Source of the DNA: Novosphingobium sp. Rr 2-17
GTDB lineage: Bacteria > Pseudomonadota > Alphaproteobacteria > Sphingomonadales > Sphingomonadaceae
DNA: 64,000 nt
NCBI RefSeq assembly: GCF_000272475.1
Contig: NZ_AKFJ01000085.1
Span: forward strand, 186,001-250,000
Direction: 5' to 3'
Positions 31,179 through 39,295 of this stretch are shown here, piece by piece. Numbering within the stretch: the stretch's first letter is position 1; each line of letters opens with the position of its first letter. The notes beneath the pieces were generated by a model, which made no database searches, was not told where the DNA came from, and was given only the letters and a program-made list of their open reading frames with translations. Position numbers and translations under genes: made by a program.

Positions 31179-33275
31179 TTATCTAATCATCGCTAGAAGC
31201 GTGTCGTACATCTGGCTGGCAGTGGTGATGACACGCGCCGAGGCCGAATAGCTGTTCTGCAGTACGACCATGTTGGACAGTTCCTCGTCGATATTGACGC
31301 CGGAATAACTGTCGCGGCGGTTGACCGCATCGTCGCGGCGCGCGGTGGCATCCGCCAACATCGACGATGCCTGCGAAGCTGCCGTTCCGGCATTGCCGAG
31401 CAAAGATGCTGCGCGGTCGGAGGCGGTGGAGATGCCGTCCTTGCCGAGATCGACTGGCGCGGCGAGTTGATCAACAAAGGCGGTGGCGCCGCGATTGTCG
31501 CCGACGCCGAGCACCTTCGCACCGACGCTGCCGGCTTGCAGGCGCGCGAGGCCGAGCTTGCCGGGGCTATTGAGGATGTCGGCGCGGACGCCAGCGGTCG
31601 CCACGCCGCTCGTCGCGCCGGTCAGTTGCACGATGCTCGAAAAAGATTGTCCCGTGCCGAATCTATCGGTCGAGTCCGCCACGACCGACAGCGTCGCGCC
31701 GGACACATTGGCGTTATTCTGAAACTGGATGCGCCCTTTGTCGTCCATCGCGAAGCTACCGAAAGCGCCGATCGGGCTGGCGTTGAGCTCGCTCACCAGA
31801 TCGCCGAAGGTCGAACCGACCGATCCTGTCATCGCATAGCTCGTCAGTGCGCGCCCCGACGTGTCACGCAGCACGATCTCGGCGGTCTCGCCCGTGGCAA
31901 AGCCGTGCGGATCGGATGTGGTGAAGCCTGATGGAACGAGCGGGCTGCTTGCGCTGCGCACCATATCGTTCATTCCGAAATACTGCGAGAAACCCACCCC
32001 GCCCCGGTTGCTCGGGGCGGTAGTATCTTGTGCGATGACGATTCCGTTGCCGCTGCCGTTCGCCTTGATCGAGAGTACGCCGTCAGTGAAGGTGGCCGTC
32101 GCGCTGCTGCCAAGGCCGGCATTGATCGCGGCGACGGCATCATCGACCGTCGCGCTCGAGCCGAGCGCCGTGAAATCGATCGTGGTCGACGCGACCAGCT
32201 CGCCGGTCGCCTTGGTGACCGCGAACACCGCCGATCCGGTGAAGCCCGCGCGGTCGCTCCCGATCAGCGCGCCAGCGCGTCCGACGAGTTGCGTTGGCGC
32301 AGGGACGGTGGTCCCTTCGTTCGACACCGCGTTGAGCGTCTGCGACAGGCCGGTAAACAGCACGCCGAGCTTTTCGGTGAAGCCGGGCAGCGAACGGTCA
32401 CGCAGGTCGAGCAGGCCGCCGAGCTTGCCGCCGACTGCGGCCGATTCGATCTTGTCGCCCGTCGCGGTGCCCGCCGGGTTGTTGGCATCGGCGAAGCGTA
32501 CCGTGATCGTCGGATAGGTGGTCTGCGAGGTCCCGCCGCCCGATGCCGGCAGCGACAACAGCCGGAGCCGGTTGTCCAGTAGGGGAATGCCCGATGCGGT
32601 GTCGATCGATACGCGGCCATCGGTCTGGCTGCGCACGGTGACCTTCATCAGCCCGCTCAATTCCTCGATCGCCGACATGCGCTGGTCGGCGACACCCGCC
32701 GAACTCTTGCCGTTGCCGTCTAGCCGCGCGACGCTGCCGTTAAGATCGTTGATTCGCACCAGTAGGTAATTGATTCGGTCGACGCTTTCGCTGACCTCGG
32801 ACTGAACGTCCGATTTGAGGGCAGTAACGTCGCCGCCGAGCTGGTTGATTGACTCGATTGCGTCCTGAACATTGGCGGTGAAGCCCGCGATCGCTTGCGG
32901 AGAGGCTTGCGTCCCCGTCATCCCCACTGCCGAGGACGTGATCGCATCAAGCCGCGCGGGTAGACCATATTCGGCCCCGGGTGCGCCGAGCAAGGATTGC
33001 AGCCGACCGAGGTAGGAGGAGGTTACGTCAGCCGCGCCCATGTCGCCAGCGCGGCGATACACCGTCGCTTCGAGGAAGCGATCGGCGATGCGGCTGGGTT
33101 CGCCGACGGTGACGCCATTGACGAGTCCCGCGGTGACGCCCGTGGTTTGCGTCACGGCCTCGCGGGCATAGCCGGGCGTGCCGACATTGGCGATGTTGTT
33201 CGAGACCGAGCGCAGCCCCGCCTGCGACGCCGCTAGGCCGGACATCGCCGATGCCATGATTTCGTTGAGCGACAC
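31179..33275 (-). CDS. flgK: Hook-filament junction protein FlgK
   Basis: FlgK (HAP1) is the first junction protein on the hook. The 698-residue protein has the axial N-terminus MSLNEIMASAMSGLAASQAG with LRSVSNNIANVGTPGYARE. Its typical C-terminus is VNIDEELSNMVVLQNSYSAS and ARVITTASQMYDTLLAMI. It follows flgE by 68 bases; that gap holds a perfect palindrome. Length and organisation are normal. Confidence 0.95.
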   Translation of the reverse strand: MSLNEIMASAMSGLAASQAGLRSVSNNIANVGTPGYAREAVTQTTGVTAGLVNGVTVGEPSRIADRFLEATVYRRAGDMGAADVTSSYLGRLQSLLGAPGAEYGLPARLDAITSSAVGMTGTQASPQAIAGFTANVQDAIESINQLGGDVTALKSDVQSEVSESVDRINYLLVRINDLNGSVARLDGNGKSSAGVADQRMSAIEELSGLMKVTVRSQTDGRVSIDTASGIPLLDNRLRLLSLPASGGGTSQTTYPTITVRFADANNPAGTATGDKIESAAVGGKLGGLLDLRDRSLPGFTEKLGVLFTGLSQTLNAVSNEGTTVPAPTQLVGRAGALIGSDRAGFTGSAVFAVTKATGELVASTTIDFTALGSSATVDDAVAAINAGLGSSATATFTDGVLSIKANGSGNGIVIAQDTTAPSNRGGVGFSQYFGMNDMVRSASSPLVPSGFTTSDPHGFATGETAEIVLRDTSGRALTSYAMTGSVGSTFGDLVSELNASPIGAFGSFAMDDKGRIQFQNNANVSGATLSVVADSTDRFGTGQSFSSIVQLTGATSGVATAGVRADILNSPGKLGLARLQAGSVGAKVLGVGDNRGATAFVDQLAAPVDLGKDGISTASDRAASLLGNAGTAASQASSMLADATARRDDAVNRRDSYSGVNIDEELSNMVVLQNSYSASARVITTASQMYDTLLAMIR

Positions 33276-33307
33276 GCCGGCGATCCTTGTTTTCGGGCTG
33301 CGGCCGG

Positions 33308-33324
33308 GCGGAAACGATTTCCGC
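33308..33324. promoter_or_regulatory. 17-bp perfect palindrome between flgE and flgK
   Basis: GCGGAAACGATTTCCGC is perfectly self-complementary apart from the three central bases. It contains the 13-bp core GGMAA-N3-TTKCC found at other flagellar promoters, but no TATAAT follows. It lies 33 bases before the flgK ATG. The likely role is a regulator site for flgK-flgL. Confidence 0.55.
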
Positions 33325-33343
33325 GCCGGCTCGGGTCAAGGCA

Positions 33344-34645
33344 TCAGCGCTTGAGGTTGCTGACTTCCTGCAGCATCTCGTCGACCGTGGTGATGATCTT
33401 CGACGACGCGCTGTAGGCGCGCTGGAAGCGGATCATGTTGGTGAATTCCGATGCGAGATCGACGGTCGATGCCTCGAGCGAATTCGCCGAAATGCTGCCA
33501 GCTCCGAGCGAGCCGGGCGGGTTGATCGCGACGCTACCCGATTCATCCGACACACTATAGGCGTTGCCGGGCAGGCGCGTCAGGCCGTCGGCGTTCTGGA
33601 AGCTGGCGAGCGGCAATTGATACACCGCGCGCGACGTTCCATCTTCGAACACCGCGCTGACCACGCCGGCGTCGGAAATCCGGATCGATGAGACGCTGCC
33701 GAGCAGCCCGCCATCGACGGTCGAGGAAATCATCGAGGAGGTGCCGCCGAACTGGGTAAGCCCGTCGAGCCCGCCATCGCTGCCGAGGCCAAGCGTGATG
33801 GGGCCAGTGCCGGCGCCGTTGGTCCAGACCGGCGTTATTGAGTCGAACATGCCGGCGTCCGAGTTGGCGCGGTCGAGGCTACCATCGGCATTGAACACGA
33901 TTCTGCCGCTGGCGAGCAGGCCGCCGGTTGCGGCGACGTCGCTTGCCGGCTGTGCGTAGATTTCACCGGCCCAGGTGTTAGGGCCGGTCTTGAGAAAGGC
34001 CAGCGTCACTGCGTGACTGCCGCCTTGCGCGTCGGTGATATCGAACGAGCGCTTGAACTGGTCCGGCGTCGTGCCGGCGGCGAGGTCGCCGGCCGTGTAG
34101 GTGCCGGTGAACGCCGAGGTGGTCGAGTCAAGATTGGCGCGCATCTGCAGCTTGCTCGTGGCTGCGGCAGTGCCGGTCAACTGGCTGACGCGCACTGGCG
34201 CGAGCGCATTGAGATTGCCGTTGTTGACGTAGGCGCCTTGCGCATCGAGCGGCCAGCCTTGGAGGTAATAGCCGCCCGCATTCTTAAGATAACCTGCGCT
34301 GTCGGGGGTGAACGACCCGGCACGGGTGTAAGCGATATTGGCACTGGCACCGGCGCCGTCGCGCGTCACGAAGAATCCGGCGCCCTCGATCCCGATGTCG
34401 GTCGAGCTGCTCGCTGCCTGTAGCACGCCCTGCTTCGAAACGAGCGAATGCGTCACCGCGGCGACGCCACCTGCCGAATAGGTCGCGCTGCCCCGCCCGT
34501 CCGCCACCAAGGTGCGAAACTGCGCATCCGCATTCTTATAGCCGACAGTGTTGATGTTGGTGATGTTGTCGGCGACGCTGGCCATAGCGCCGGATTGTGC
34601 GGTGAGACCGGACACACCGGCATACAGGGCTGAGTAGAGGCTCAA
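33344..34645 (-). CDS. flgE: Flagellar hook protein FlgE
   Basis: FlgE polymerises into the hook. The 433-residue protein reads MSLYSALYAGVSGLTAQSGA and DNITNINTVGYKNADAQFRT. Its C-terminus is NSLEASTVDLASEFTNMIRF with VDEMLQEVSNLKR. The start is a TTG at 34645 with GGAGA six bases upstream. The open frame continues to an upstream ATG at 34759, but the extra residues do not fit the family and overlap the promoter. It heads the flgE-flgK-flgL unit. Confidence 0.93.
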   Translation of the reverse strand: MSLYSALYAGVSGLTAQSGAMASVADNITNINTVGYKNADAQFRTLVADGRGSATYSAGGVAAVTHSLVSKQGVLQAASSSTDIGIEGAGFFVTRDGAGASANIAYTRAGSFTPDSAGYLKNAGGYYLQGWPLDAQGAYVNNGNLNALAPVRVSQLTGTAAATSKLQMRANLDSTTSAFTGTYTAGDLAAGTTPDQFKRSFDITDAQGGSHAVTLAFLKTGPNTWAGEIYAQPASDVAATGGLLASGRIVFNADGSLDRANSDAGMFDSITPVWTNGAGTGPITLGLGSDGGLDGLTQFGGTSSMISSTVDGGLLGSVSSIRISDAGVVSAVFEDGTSRAVYQLPLASFQNADGLTRLPGNAYSVSDESGSVAINPPGSLGAGSISANSLEASTVDLASEFTNMIRFQRAYSASSKIITTVDEMLQEVSNLKR

Positions 34646-34689
34646 AGGTAATCTCCACAAAAGGGCGCCGAAGTAATGCGCTTTGTGTG

Positions 34690-34699
34690 ATTGTAGGAA
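34690..34699 (-). promoter_or_regulatory. Flagellar-type promoter element, flgE
   Basis: On the minus strand TTCCTACAAT lies 44 bases before the flgE TTG. It differs from the TTCCTATAAT consensus by one base. The role is inferred. Confidence 0.45.
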
Positions 34700-34763
34700 G
34701 ATTGCGACACGAAGGTGCGAAAGTGTCGAGTTTTGTTGCAGGGCACGTCTGACCGCCATTCCA

Positions 34764-34773
34764 TCCTATAAAG
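34764..34773 (+). promoter_or_regulatory. Flagellar-type promoter element, flbT operon
   Basis: TCCTATAAAG lies 25 bases before the flbT ATG and matches the recurring box. The role is inferred. Confidence 0.5.
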
Positions 34774-34798
34774 ATGTGAACCACCAGAGGCCTGTACG

Positions 34799-35203
34799 AT
34801 GAGCTTACGAATTTCCCTCCGCGATGGCGAACCGATGATTATCAACGGCGCGCTGCTGCGCTCGGTCGGGCGCACTGATTTGAGCATCGAGAACAGCGTC
34901 ACCGTGTTGCGCGGTCGCGAAGTGATGGCGCCCGAGGAAGCGACGACGCCGGCGCGGCGGCTCTATTATGCGTGCATGCTCGCGTATATCGATCCGGCCG
35001 GCGCCGCCGTGCATCACCCCGAAATCATCGACTATGTCTCGGCGTTGATCGACGCGTTGGAATCGCACGAGGCGAAGGCGGTGTGCGCGGCGTTCGCGCG
35101 CAAGGTGGCATGTGGCGATTTCTACCGTGCGTTGGCCGATTGCCGCACGCTGATTACGTATGAAGCGGTGGCGCTCGGTCGAACTGAGTGCGATGCCGCC
35201 TGA
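34799..35203 (+). CDS. flbT: Flagellin mRNA regulator FlbT
   Basis: In Caulobacter, FlbT binds the 5' leader of flagellin mRNA and promotes its decay when assembly stalls. The 134-residue protein matches the family: LRISLRDGEPMIINGALLRS, then ENSVTVLRGREVMAPEEATT and ARRLYYACMLAYIDP. It opens an operon with fliI, fliJ and a lytic-transglycosylase-like gene. The usual partner FlaF is not visible in the window. A candidate target, the hairpin in the fliC leader, is at 21865-21899. Confidence 0.85.
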   Translation: MSLRISLRDGEPMIINGALLRSVGRTDLSIENSVTVLRGREVMAPEEATTPARRLYYACMLAYIDPAGAAVHHPEIIDYVSALIDALESHEAKAVCAAFARKVACGDFYRALADCRTLITYEAVALGRTECDAA

Positions 35204-35212
35204 GCGACAGAC

Positions 35213-36538
35213 ATGAAGACGCTCGCCGCCGCTGCGCGCGCGCTGCGCGAACTCTCCCCTGACCAACGTTATGGTCGGGTGATCGGTGTGCGCGGCACGC
35301 TGATCGAAGTCGAGGGTCTGGATGGCGCGGCGATGATCGGTTCCCATATAGTCGTCAGCGCGGCCGATGGCGAAGTCGCCGCGGAGGTGACCGGACTCGA
35401 GCGCAACGTGGCGCACTGCCTGCCATTCAGCGACCCGCAGGGAATCGCGTCGGGATCGCGCGCCAGCCTCGTGGCCGGGCGCTTCACCGTCCGTCCGTGC
35501 GATGCCTGGCTCGGTCGGATGGTCGATGGCCTCGGCGTCCCGATCGACGGTAAGGGCGCGCTGCCGATCGGGCTCGATCCGCGCCCGATCAAGGCGCCGC
35601 CGCCGCCCGCCGCCGAGCGCGCCCGCGTCGGCGCCCGGATCGGCACAGGCGTGCGCGCTCTCGATATTTTCGCGCCGCTGTGCACCGGGCAACGGCTCGG
35701 CCTGTTCGCGGGCTCGGGCGTGGGCAAATCCGTGCTGCTGTCAATGCTCGCACGCTGGACCGCGTGCGACGTCGCCGTGATCGGGCTGATCGGCGAGCGC
35801 GGGCGTGAGGTGCAGGAATTCGTCGAGGATGATCTCGGCGTCGATGGCCTTGCGCGTAGCGTGCTGGTGGTCGCCACCTCGGACGAGCCGGCGCTGATGC
35901 GGCGCCAGGCGGCGTGGACCACGCTGGCGGTCGCCGAGCATTTTCGCGACCAAGGCCTGAAGGTCCTCTGCTTGATGGATTCGGTGACGCGTTTCGCGAT
36001 GGCGCAGCGCGAGATCGGTCTCGCCAGTGGCGAGCCGGCGGCGACAAAGGGCTATACGCCGACGGTATTCGCCGAACTACCGCGATTGCTTGAACGTGCC
36101 GGACCAGGCCGGCCGGGGCAGGGGTCGATCACCGGGCTTTTCACCGTGCTCGTTGATGGCGACGACCACAATGAGCCTGTCGCCGATGCGGTGCGCGGCA
36201 TCCTCGATGGTCATGTCGTCATCACACGGCGCATCGCCGAGCGCGGTCGCTATCCGGCGATCGACATCCTCAAATCGGTGTCGCGCACTTTGCCCGGCGC
36301 GCTCGATGCCGAGGAGAACGCCTTGCGGCTCGCCGCGCGATCAGTGTTGTCAACCTATGGCGACATGGAGGAAATCGTCCGGCTGGGCGCGTACAAGATC
36401 GGTTCCAATCCCGAAGTCGATCGCGCGATCCGGCTCGCCCCCGCGATCGAAAAACTGCTGATGCAGAGCAAGGAGGATCGCGGTGACGTGACCGACAGCT
36501 TCGCCGGGCTCAGCGCAATCCTAGAGGATATTGCATGA
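35213..36538 (+). CDS. fliI: Flagellum-specific ATPase FliI
   Basis: FliI is the export ATPase. The 441-residue protein has the F1-beta-like fold with Walker A GLFAGSGVGKSVLLSMLARW and the Walker B region KVLCLMDSVTRFAMAQREI. It also has the type III ATPase signatures GYTPTVFAELPRLLERAGPG and ITGLFTVLVDGDDHNEP. The length is standard. The stop overlaps the fliJ ATG. Confidence 0.96.
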   Translation: MKTLAAAARALRELSPDQRYGRVIGVRGTLIEVEGLDGAAMIGSHIVVSAADGEVAAEVTGLERNVAHCLPFSDPQGIASGSRASLVAGRFTVRPCDAWLGRMVDGLGVPIDGKGALPIGLDPRPIKAPPPPAAERARVGARIGTGVRALDIFAPLCTGQRLGLFAGSGVGKSVLLSMLARWTACDVAVIGLIGERGREVQEFVEDDLGVDGLARSVLVVATSDEPALMRRQAAWTTLAVAEHFRDQGLKVLCLMDSVTRFAMAQREIGLASGEPAATKGYTPTVFAELPRLLERAGPGRPGQGSITGLFTVLVDGDDHNEPVADAVRGILDGHVVITRRIAERGRYPAIDILKSVSRTLPGALDAEENALRLAARSVLSTYGDMEEIVRLGAYKIGSNPEVDRAIRLAPAIEKLLMQSKEDRGDVTDSFAGLSAILEDIA

Positions 36539-36984
36539 TCACGCCCTATGACGCCGCGCTACGGCTGCGTCAGCGCGAGATGGACGATATGCGCGTCTCG
36601 ATCTCGGCCGAAGTCGCTCAGGTGATCGCGCTCGACGGGCATCGCGATGCGATCGACACGACGGTTCAGACCGAGATTGCGCTCGCTGCCCAGCACGCGT
36701 TTCCCGCCGACGCTTTCGTGGCGCGAATGCGGGCCGAACGCGCATCTCTGTGCCATCAGCGTGCGATCTGCGATGCGCGACTGAGCGGGCTGCGCGCGCA
36801 AGCAATTGAGGCGTATGGCTCGCTCAGCGCGATCGGTGCTGCCGCCGACCGCCACCGCGCCGACACGTTACGCGCGGCGGCAATCATGGAACAGTCGCAG
36901 ATCGACGATTTCTCGGCGGCACGCTTTACGCGCACGCTCGCTGCTGCGAGGCGGTTGCGCGCCGAGCGCGACGACCGTGCATGA
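36535..36984 (+). CDS. fliJ: FliJ-like flagellar export chaperone
   Basis: The 149-residue protein is a charged, mainly helical coiled coil (YDAALRLRQREMDDMRVSIS, then RARTLAAARRLRAERDD-like ending). It lies directly after fliI with a four-base overlap, the standard place of FliJ, the stalk protein of the ATPase ring. FliJ sequences are poorly conserved, so the call rests mostly on position, length and helix pattern. Confidence 0.7.
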   Translation: MITPYDAALRLRQREMDDMRVSISAEVAQVIALDGHRDAIDTTVQTEIALAAQHAFPADAFVARMRAERASLCHQRAICDARLSGLRAQAIEAYGSLSAIGAAADRHRADTLRAAAIMEQSQIDDFSAARFTRTLAAARRLRAERDDRA

Positions 36985-37985
36985 TCGTCTCGACCGATTT
37001 TAGCCGGCTGGCGCCTAGCGAAAAGGCCGCCTTGATCTATGCGCAGGCGCATGGCGACGTCGCTGGCCGGCTGTGGCGCGCGGCACTCGGGAACGGTGGC
37101 ACTAGCGATGATGATCGCAGTGCGTTGCGCTCGACGGACACCGCGGACTTCAACCTGGATGCGCTGCTCGCGCTGATTTCGCGTAAAGCGGGGGAAACGG
37201 TCGCGAGTAAGGAGGCGATGCATCGGCCGATGCCGCCAACTACCGCAAGCCTAGCGTCGGGACTGATCGAGGCGGGGGCAGGCGTATCTACCGCAATAAT
37301 CAGCGGTCTGGGCGCCAATGCACGCTTCGCTCCGGCGTTTGTCGCTGCCGCGACTCGAACCGGCCTACCGGCTGCGGCGCTCGCGGCGATCGTCGATGCC
37401 GAGGCTGCCAAGTCCGGCGATGGCGCATGGAAGACCAGTTCGCGCAATCCTCGATCGAGCGCTGCCGGGCTCGGCCAGTTCCTCGGCGGCACCTGGCAAA
37501 GCGAGGCTGAGCGGGCCGGGACTTGGCTGCACGGCATCGCGCAGGACCAGGGCTGGCTCGGGCGCGACGGTCGGGTCCTGGCCAGCGCACGCTCGGCGCT
37601 TTTGGCGTTGCGTTATGATGCGACGGCTTCGATCAACGCCACAGCCGACTATGCCAGTCGCAGCGTCGCGCAATTGAAGCAGGCCGGTGTTGCGATCGGC
37701 GGTGACTTGTCGACGATAGCGCGCGCAGCCTATCTCGGACACCATCTCGGCACTGCCGACGCGGTGCGGTTCCTGACCGGGGGACTCGATAGTGGGCGCG
37801 CGCAACGCCTGCTCCACGCACAGGTTGGAAGCGCGGCCGCGAATCACCGCATCGCCCAGGCCAGCGATGCTGCGACGGCACATCGCTCCTGGTTGTTGGA
37901 TTTCGTCGCTCGCCACGTCCGGCCATCACGATTTGTCGGGTTCGACGAGGTCGCCGGCAGCCACGCAGACCCCCGGAAACCCTAG
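36981..37985 (+). CDS. Flagellar-locus lytic transglycosylase-like protein
   Basis: The 334-residue protein has an N-terminal helical part and a soluble domain with a transglycosylase-like core: FVAAATRTGLPAAALAAIVD, AEAAKSGDGAWKTSSRNPRS and AAGLGQFLGGTWQSEAERAG. The phrase SSAAGLGQFLGGTW resembles the SLT motif around the second conserved block. The catalytic Glu would be expected in IVDAEAAK. No signal peptide is obvious, so it may be exported through the flagellar apparatus to clear peptidoglycan for the rod, replacing the missing FlgJ domain. Its ATG overlaps the fliJ stop. Confidence 0.65.
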   Translation: MIVSTDFSRLAPSEKAALIYAQAHGDVAGRLWRAALGNGGTSDDDRSALRSTDTADFNLDALLALISRKAGETVASKEAMHRPMPPTTASLASGLIEAGAGVSTAIISGLGANARFAPAFVAAATRTGLPAAALAAIVDAEAAKSGDGAWKTSSRNPRSSAAGLGQFLGGTWQSEAERAGTWLHGIAQDQGWLGRDGRVLASARSALLALRYDATASINATADYASRSVAQLKQAGVAIGGDLSTIARAAYLGHHLGTADAVRFLTGGLDSGRAQRLLHAQVGSAAANHRIAQASDAATAHRSWLLDFVARHVRPSRFVGFDEVAGSHADPRKP

Positions 37986-38105
37986 CTCGCAAGTATTCCG
38001 GTTTATAGGATAAGCAATAATACACTATTGTGAAGAAGCCTAGAAAAGTGTGGTGAAGAGACAGCGGGCGATGCCCAGTTGGTCCAGGGTTCTAGGGGAA
38101 ACATC

Positions 38106-39188
38106 ATGTCTAAAACGACGATAGCGCTTGAAGCCGCCGTCGCTGCCGTCTTGGCGCAGATGCCGTCCGCAGACGGTTTGTCGAGCGCGCGCCAGCGCGC
38201 CAATGTCGACAAGGCGTTCTGCACGATCCTCAAGTTGATCGCGCCGCGCATTCGCCATTTCATCCGTCAATACGGCCTGGTTTCGCACTGGGAAGACGCC
38301 GAGCAATGCTGCGCGATTGCAGTGCATCGGGCGATTATGGGATATGATCCGGCAAAGGCGCAGTTCACTACCTTCATCAACTGGCAGATCCGCGGTGAGC
38401 TGCAGAGCCTGCGCTTTCGGGTGATGACCGACCAACGACCGTCCGCCAAAAAGGTCGATGCAACGACTGTGTCGCTGCATGCCCTCACCACTGGCGACGA
38501 TGGTGGGGAGGCCAACCTGGAAGCGATGCTTGAAGACAGTGCCGCGCTGGCGCGCACGGAAGAGGGCGCGTCCAATTATCTCGCTCAGGCGGCGACCGCT
38601 TCGTTGATCGATGCCTATATCGAACAGGAACGCGCCTCCGGCATCGCACAACTGCGCAAGCGCCCGCGGGCCAAGCGCGTGCCGCAGTCCGAATTCCTCG
38701 GTTCCGCTGCCGTTGCTGCGCAAGCGCCGCGGGCACGTGGCTTGTGCCCGATCGAGCTTGCGAAGCTCGAACAGAAGCTCGTGCGGGACAAGGAGATCGT
38801 CGAGCGCCGTGTTTTCGATATGACGACGCTCGACGAACTAGGCGCCGATACCGGGGTCACCAAGGAGCGCGTGCGACAGATCACCAAGCGCGCCTCGCGG
38901 AAGATTGCCGAGCTCGCCAGCGCGGACCCGCGCTTCGCGATGATGGCGGATTATCGCAAGCCCAAGGCGCCTGACACACGGGTTCGCAACACGACGACGC
39001 CGATCCTGCCTCCGATCGGTCAACCGCACAACGTGCTCTCGCGGCTCGTCGCGATCGCGGCGCCCGCCAGCGGTACGATGGCGTCGAAGCGCCGCGACGA
39101 AGCGCCGCAAGACGATATGGTCGATGCGATTTTCGCGGAAGCGAACCGGAACGACAGCGGCGTACCTGGTAGCCGGGCGTGGCACTGA
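38106..39188 (+). CDS. Sigma-70-family RNA polymerase sigma factor linked to flagellar genes
   Basis: The 360-residue protein has a region 2 at about residues 40-110 (ILKLIAPRIRHFIRQYGLVS, then GYDPAKAQFTTFINWQIRGE). Region 4, at about 240-275, reads TLDELGADTGVTKERVRQIT and KRASRKIAEL. Region 1.1 and a clear region 3 are missing; a basic linker replaces the latter. A 75-residue low-complexity tail follows region 4. The ATG at 38106 has GGGGAA upstream; an earlier in-frame start at 38079 lacks one. It lies at the end of the flagellar locus and may direct the TCCTATAAT-type promoters. It is not a clear FliA by sequence. Confidence 0.75.
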   Translation: MSKTTIALEAAVAAVLAQMPSADGLSSARQRANVDKAFCTILKLIAPRIRHFIRQYGLVSHWEDAEQCCAIAVHRAIMGYDPAKAQFTTFINWQIRGELQSLRFRVMTDQRPSAKKVDATTVSLHALTTGDDGGEANLEAMLEDSAALARTEEGASNYLAQAATASLIDAYIEQERASGIAQLRKRPRAKRVPQSEFLGSAAVAAQAPRARGLCPIELAKLEQKLVRDKEIVERRVFDMTTLDELGADTGVTKERVRQITKRASRKIAELASADPRFAMMADYRKPKAPDTRVRNTTTPILPPIGQPHNVLSRLVAIAAPASGTMASKRRDEAPQDDMVDAIFAEANRNDSGVPGSRAWH

Positions 39189-39235
39189 GCCAACGATATC
39201 GGGTGGCCGATCGGCAAGATTGAACATACTGCACT

Positions 39236-39246
39236 TATCCTGTATT
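39236..39246 (+). promoter_or_regulatory. Flagellar-type promoter element, HTH regulator gene
   Basis: TATCCTGTATT lies 50 bases before the ATG of the next gene and is a one-base variant of the recurring box. The role is inferred. Confidence 0.4.
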
Positions 39247-39295
39247 GATTGGGCGGGGTAGACGATGTCACCCCGCCTTAATCGTGAAGGATGGC

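Noticed and set aside
38004..38014. Flagellar-type box before the sigma factor gene
   Set aside because: TATCCTATAAA is present but reads on the minus strand, where no gene follows; orientation does not support a promoter for the sigma gene.
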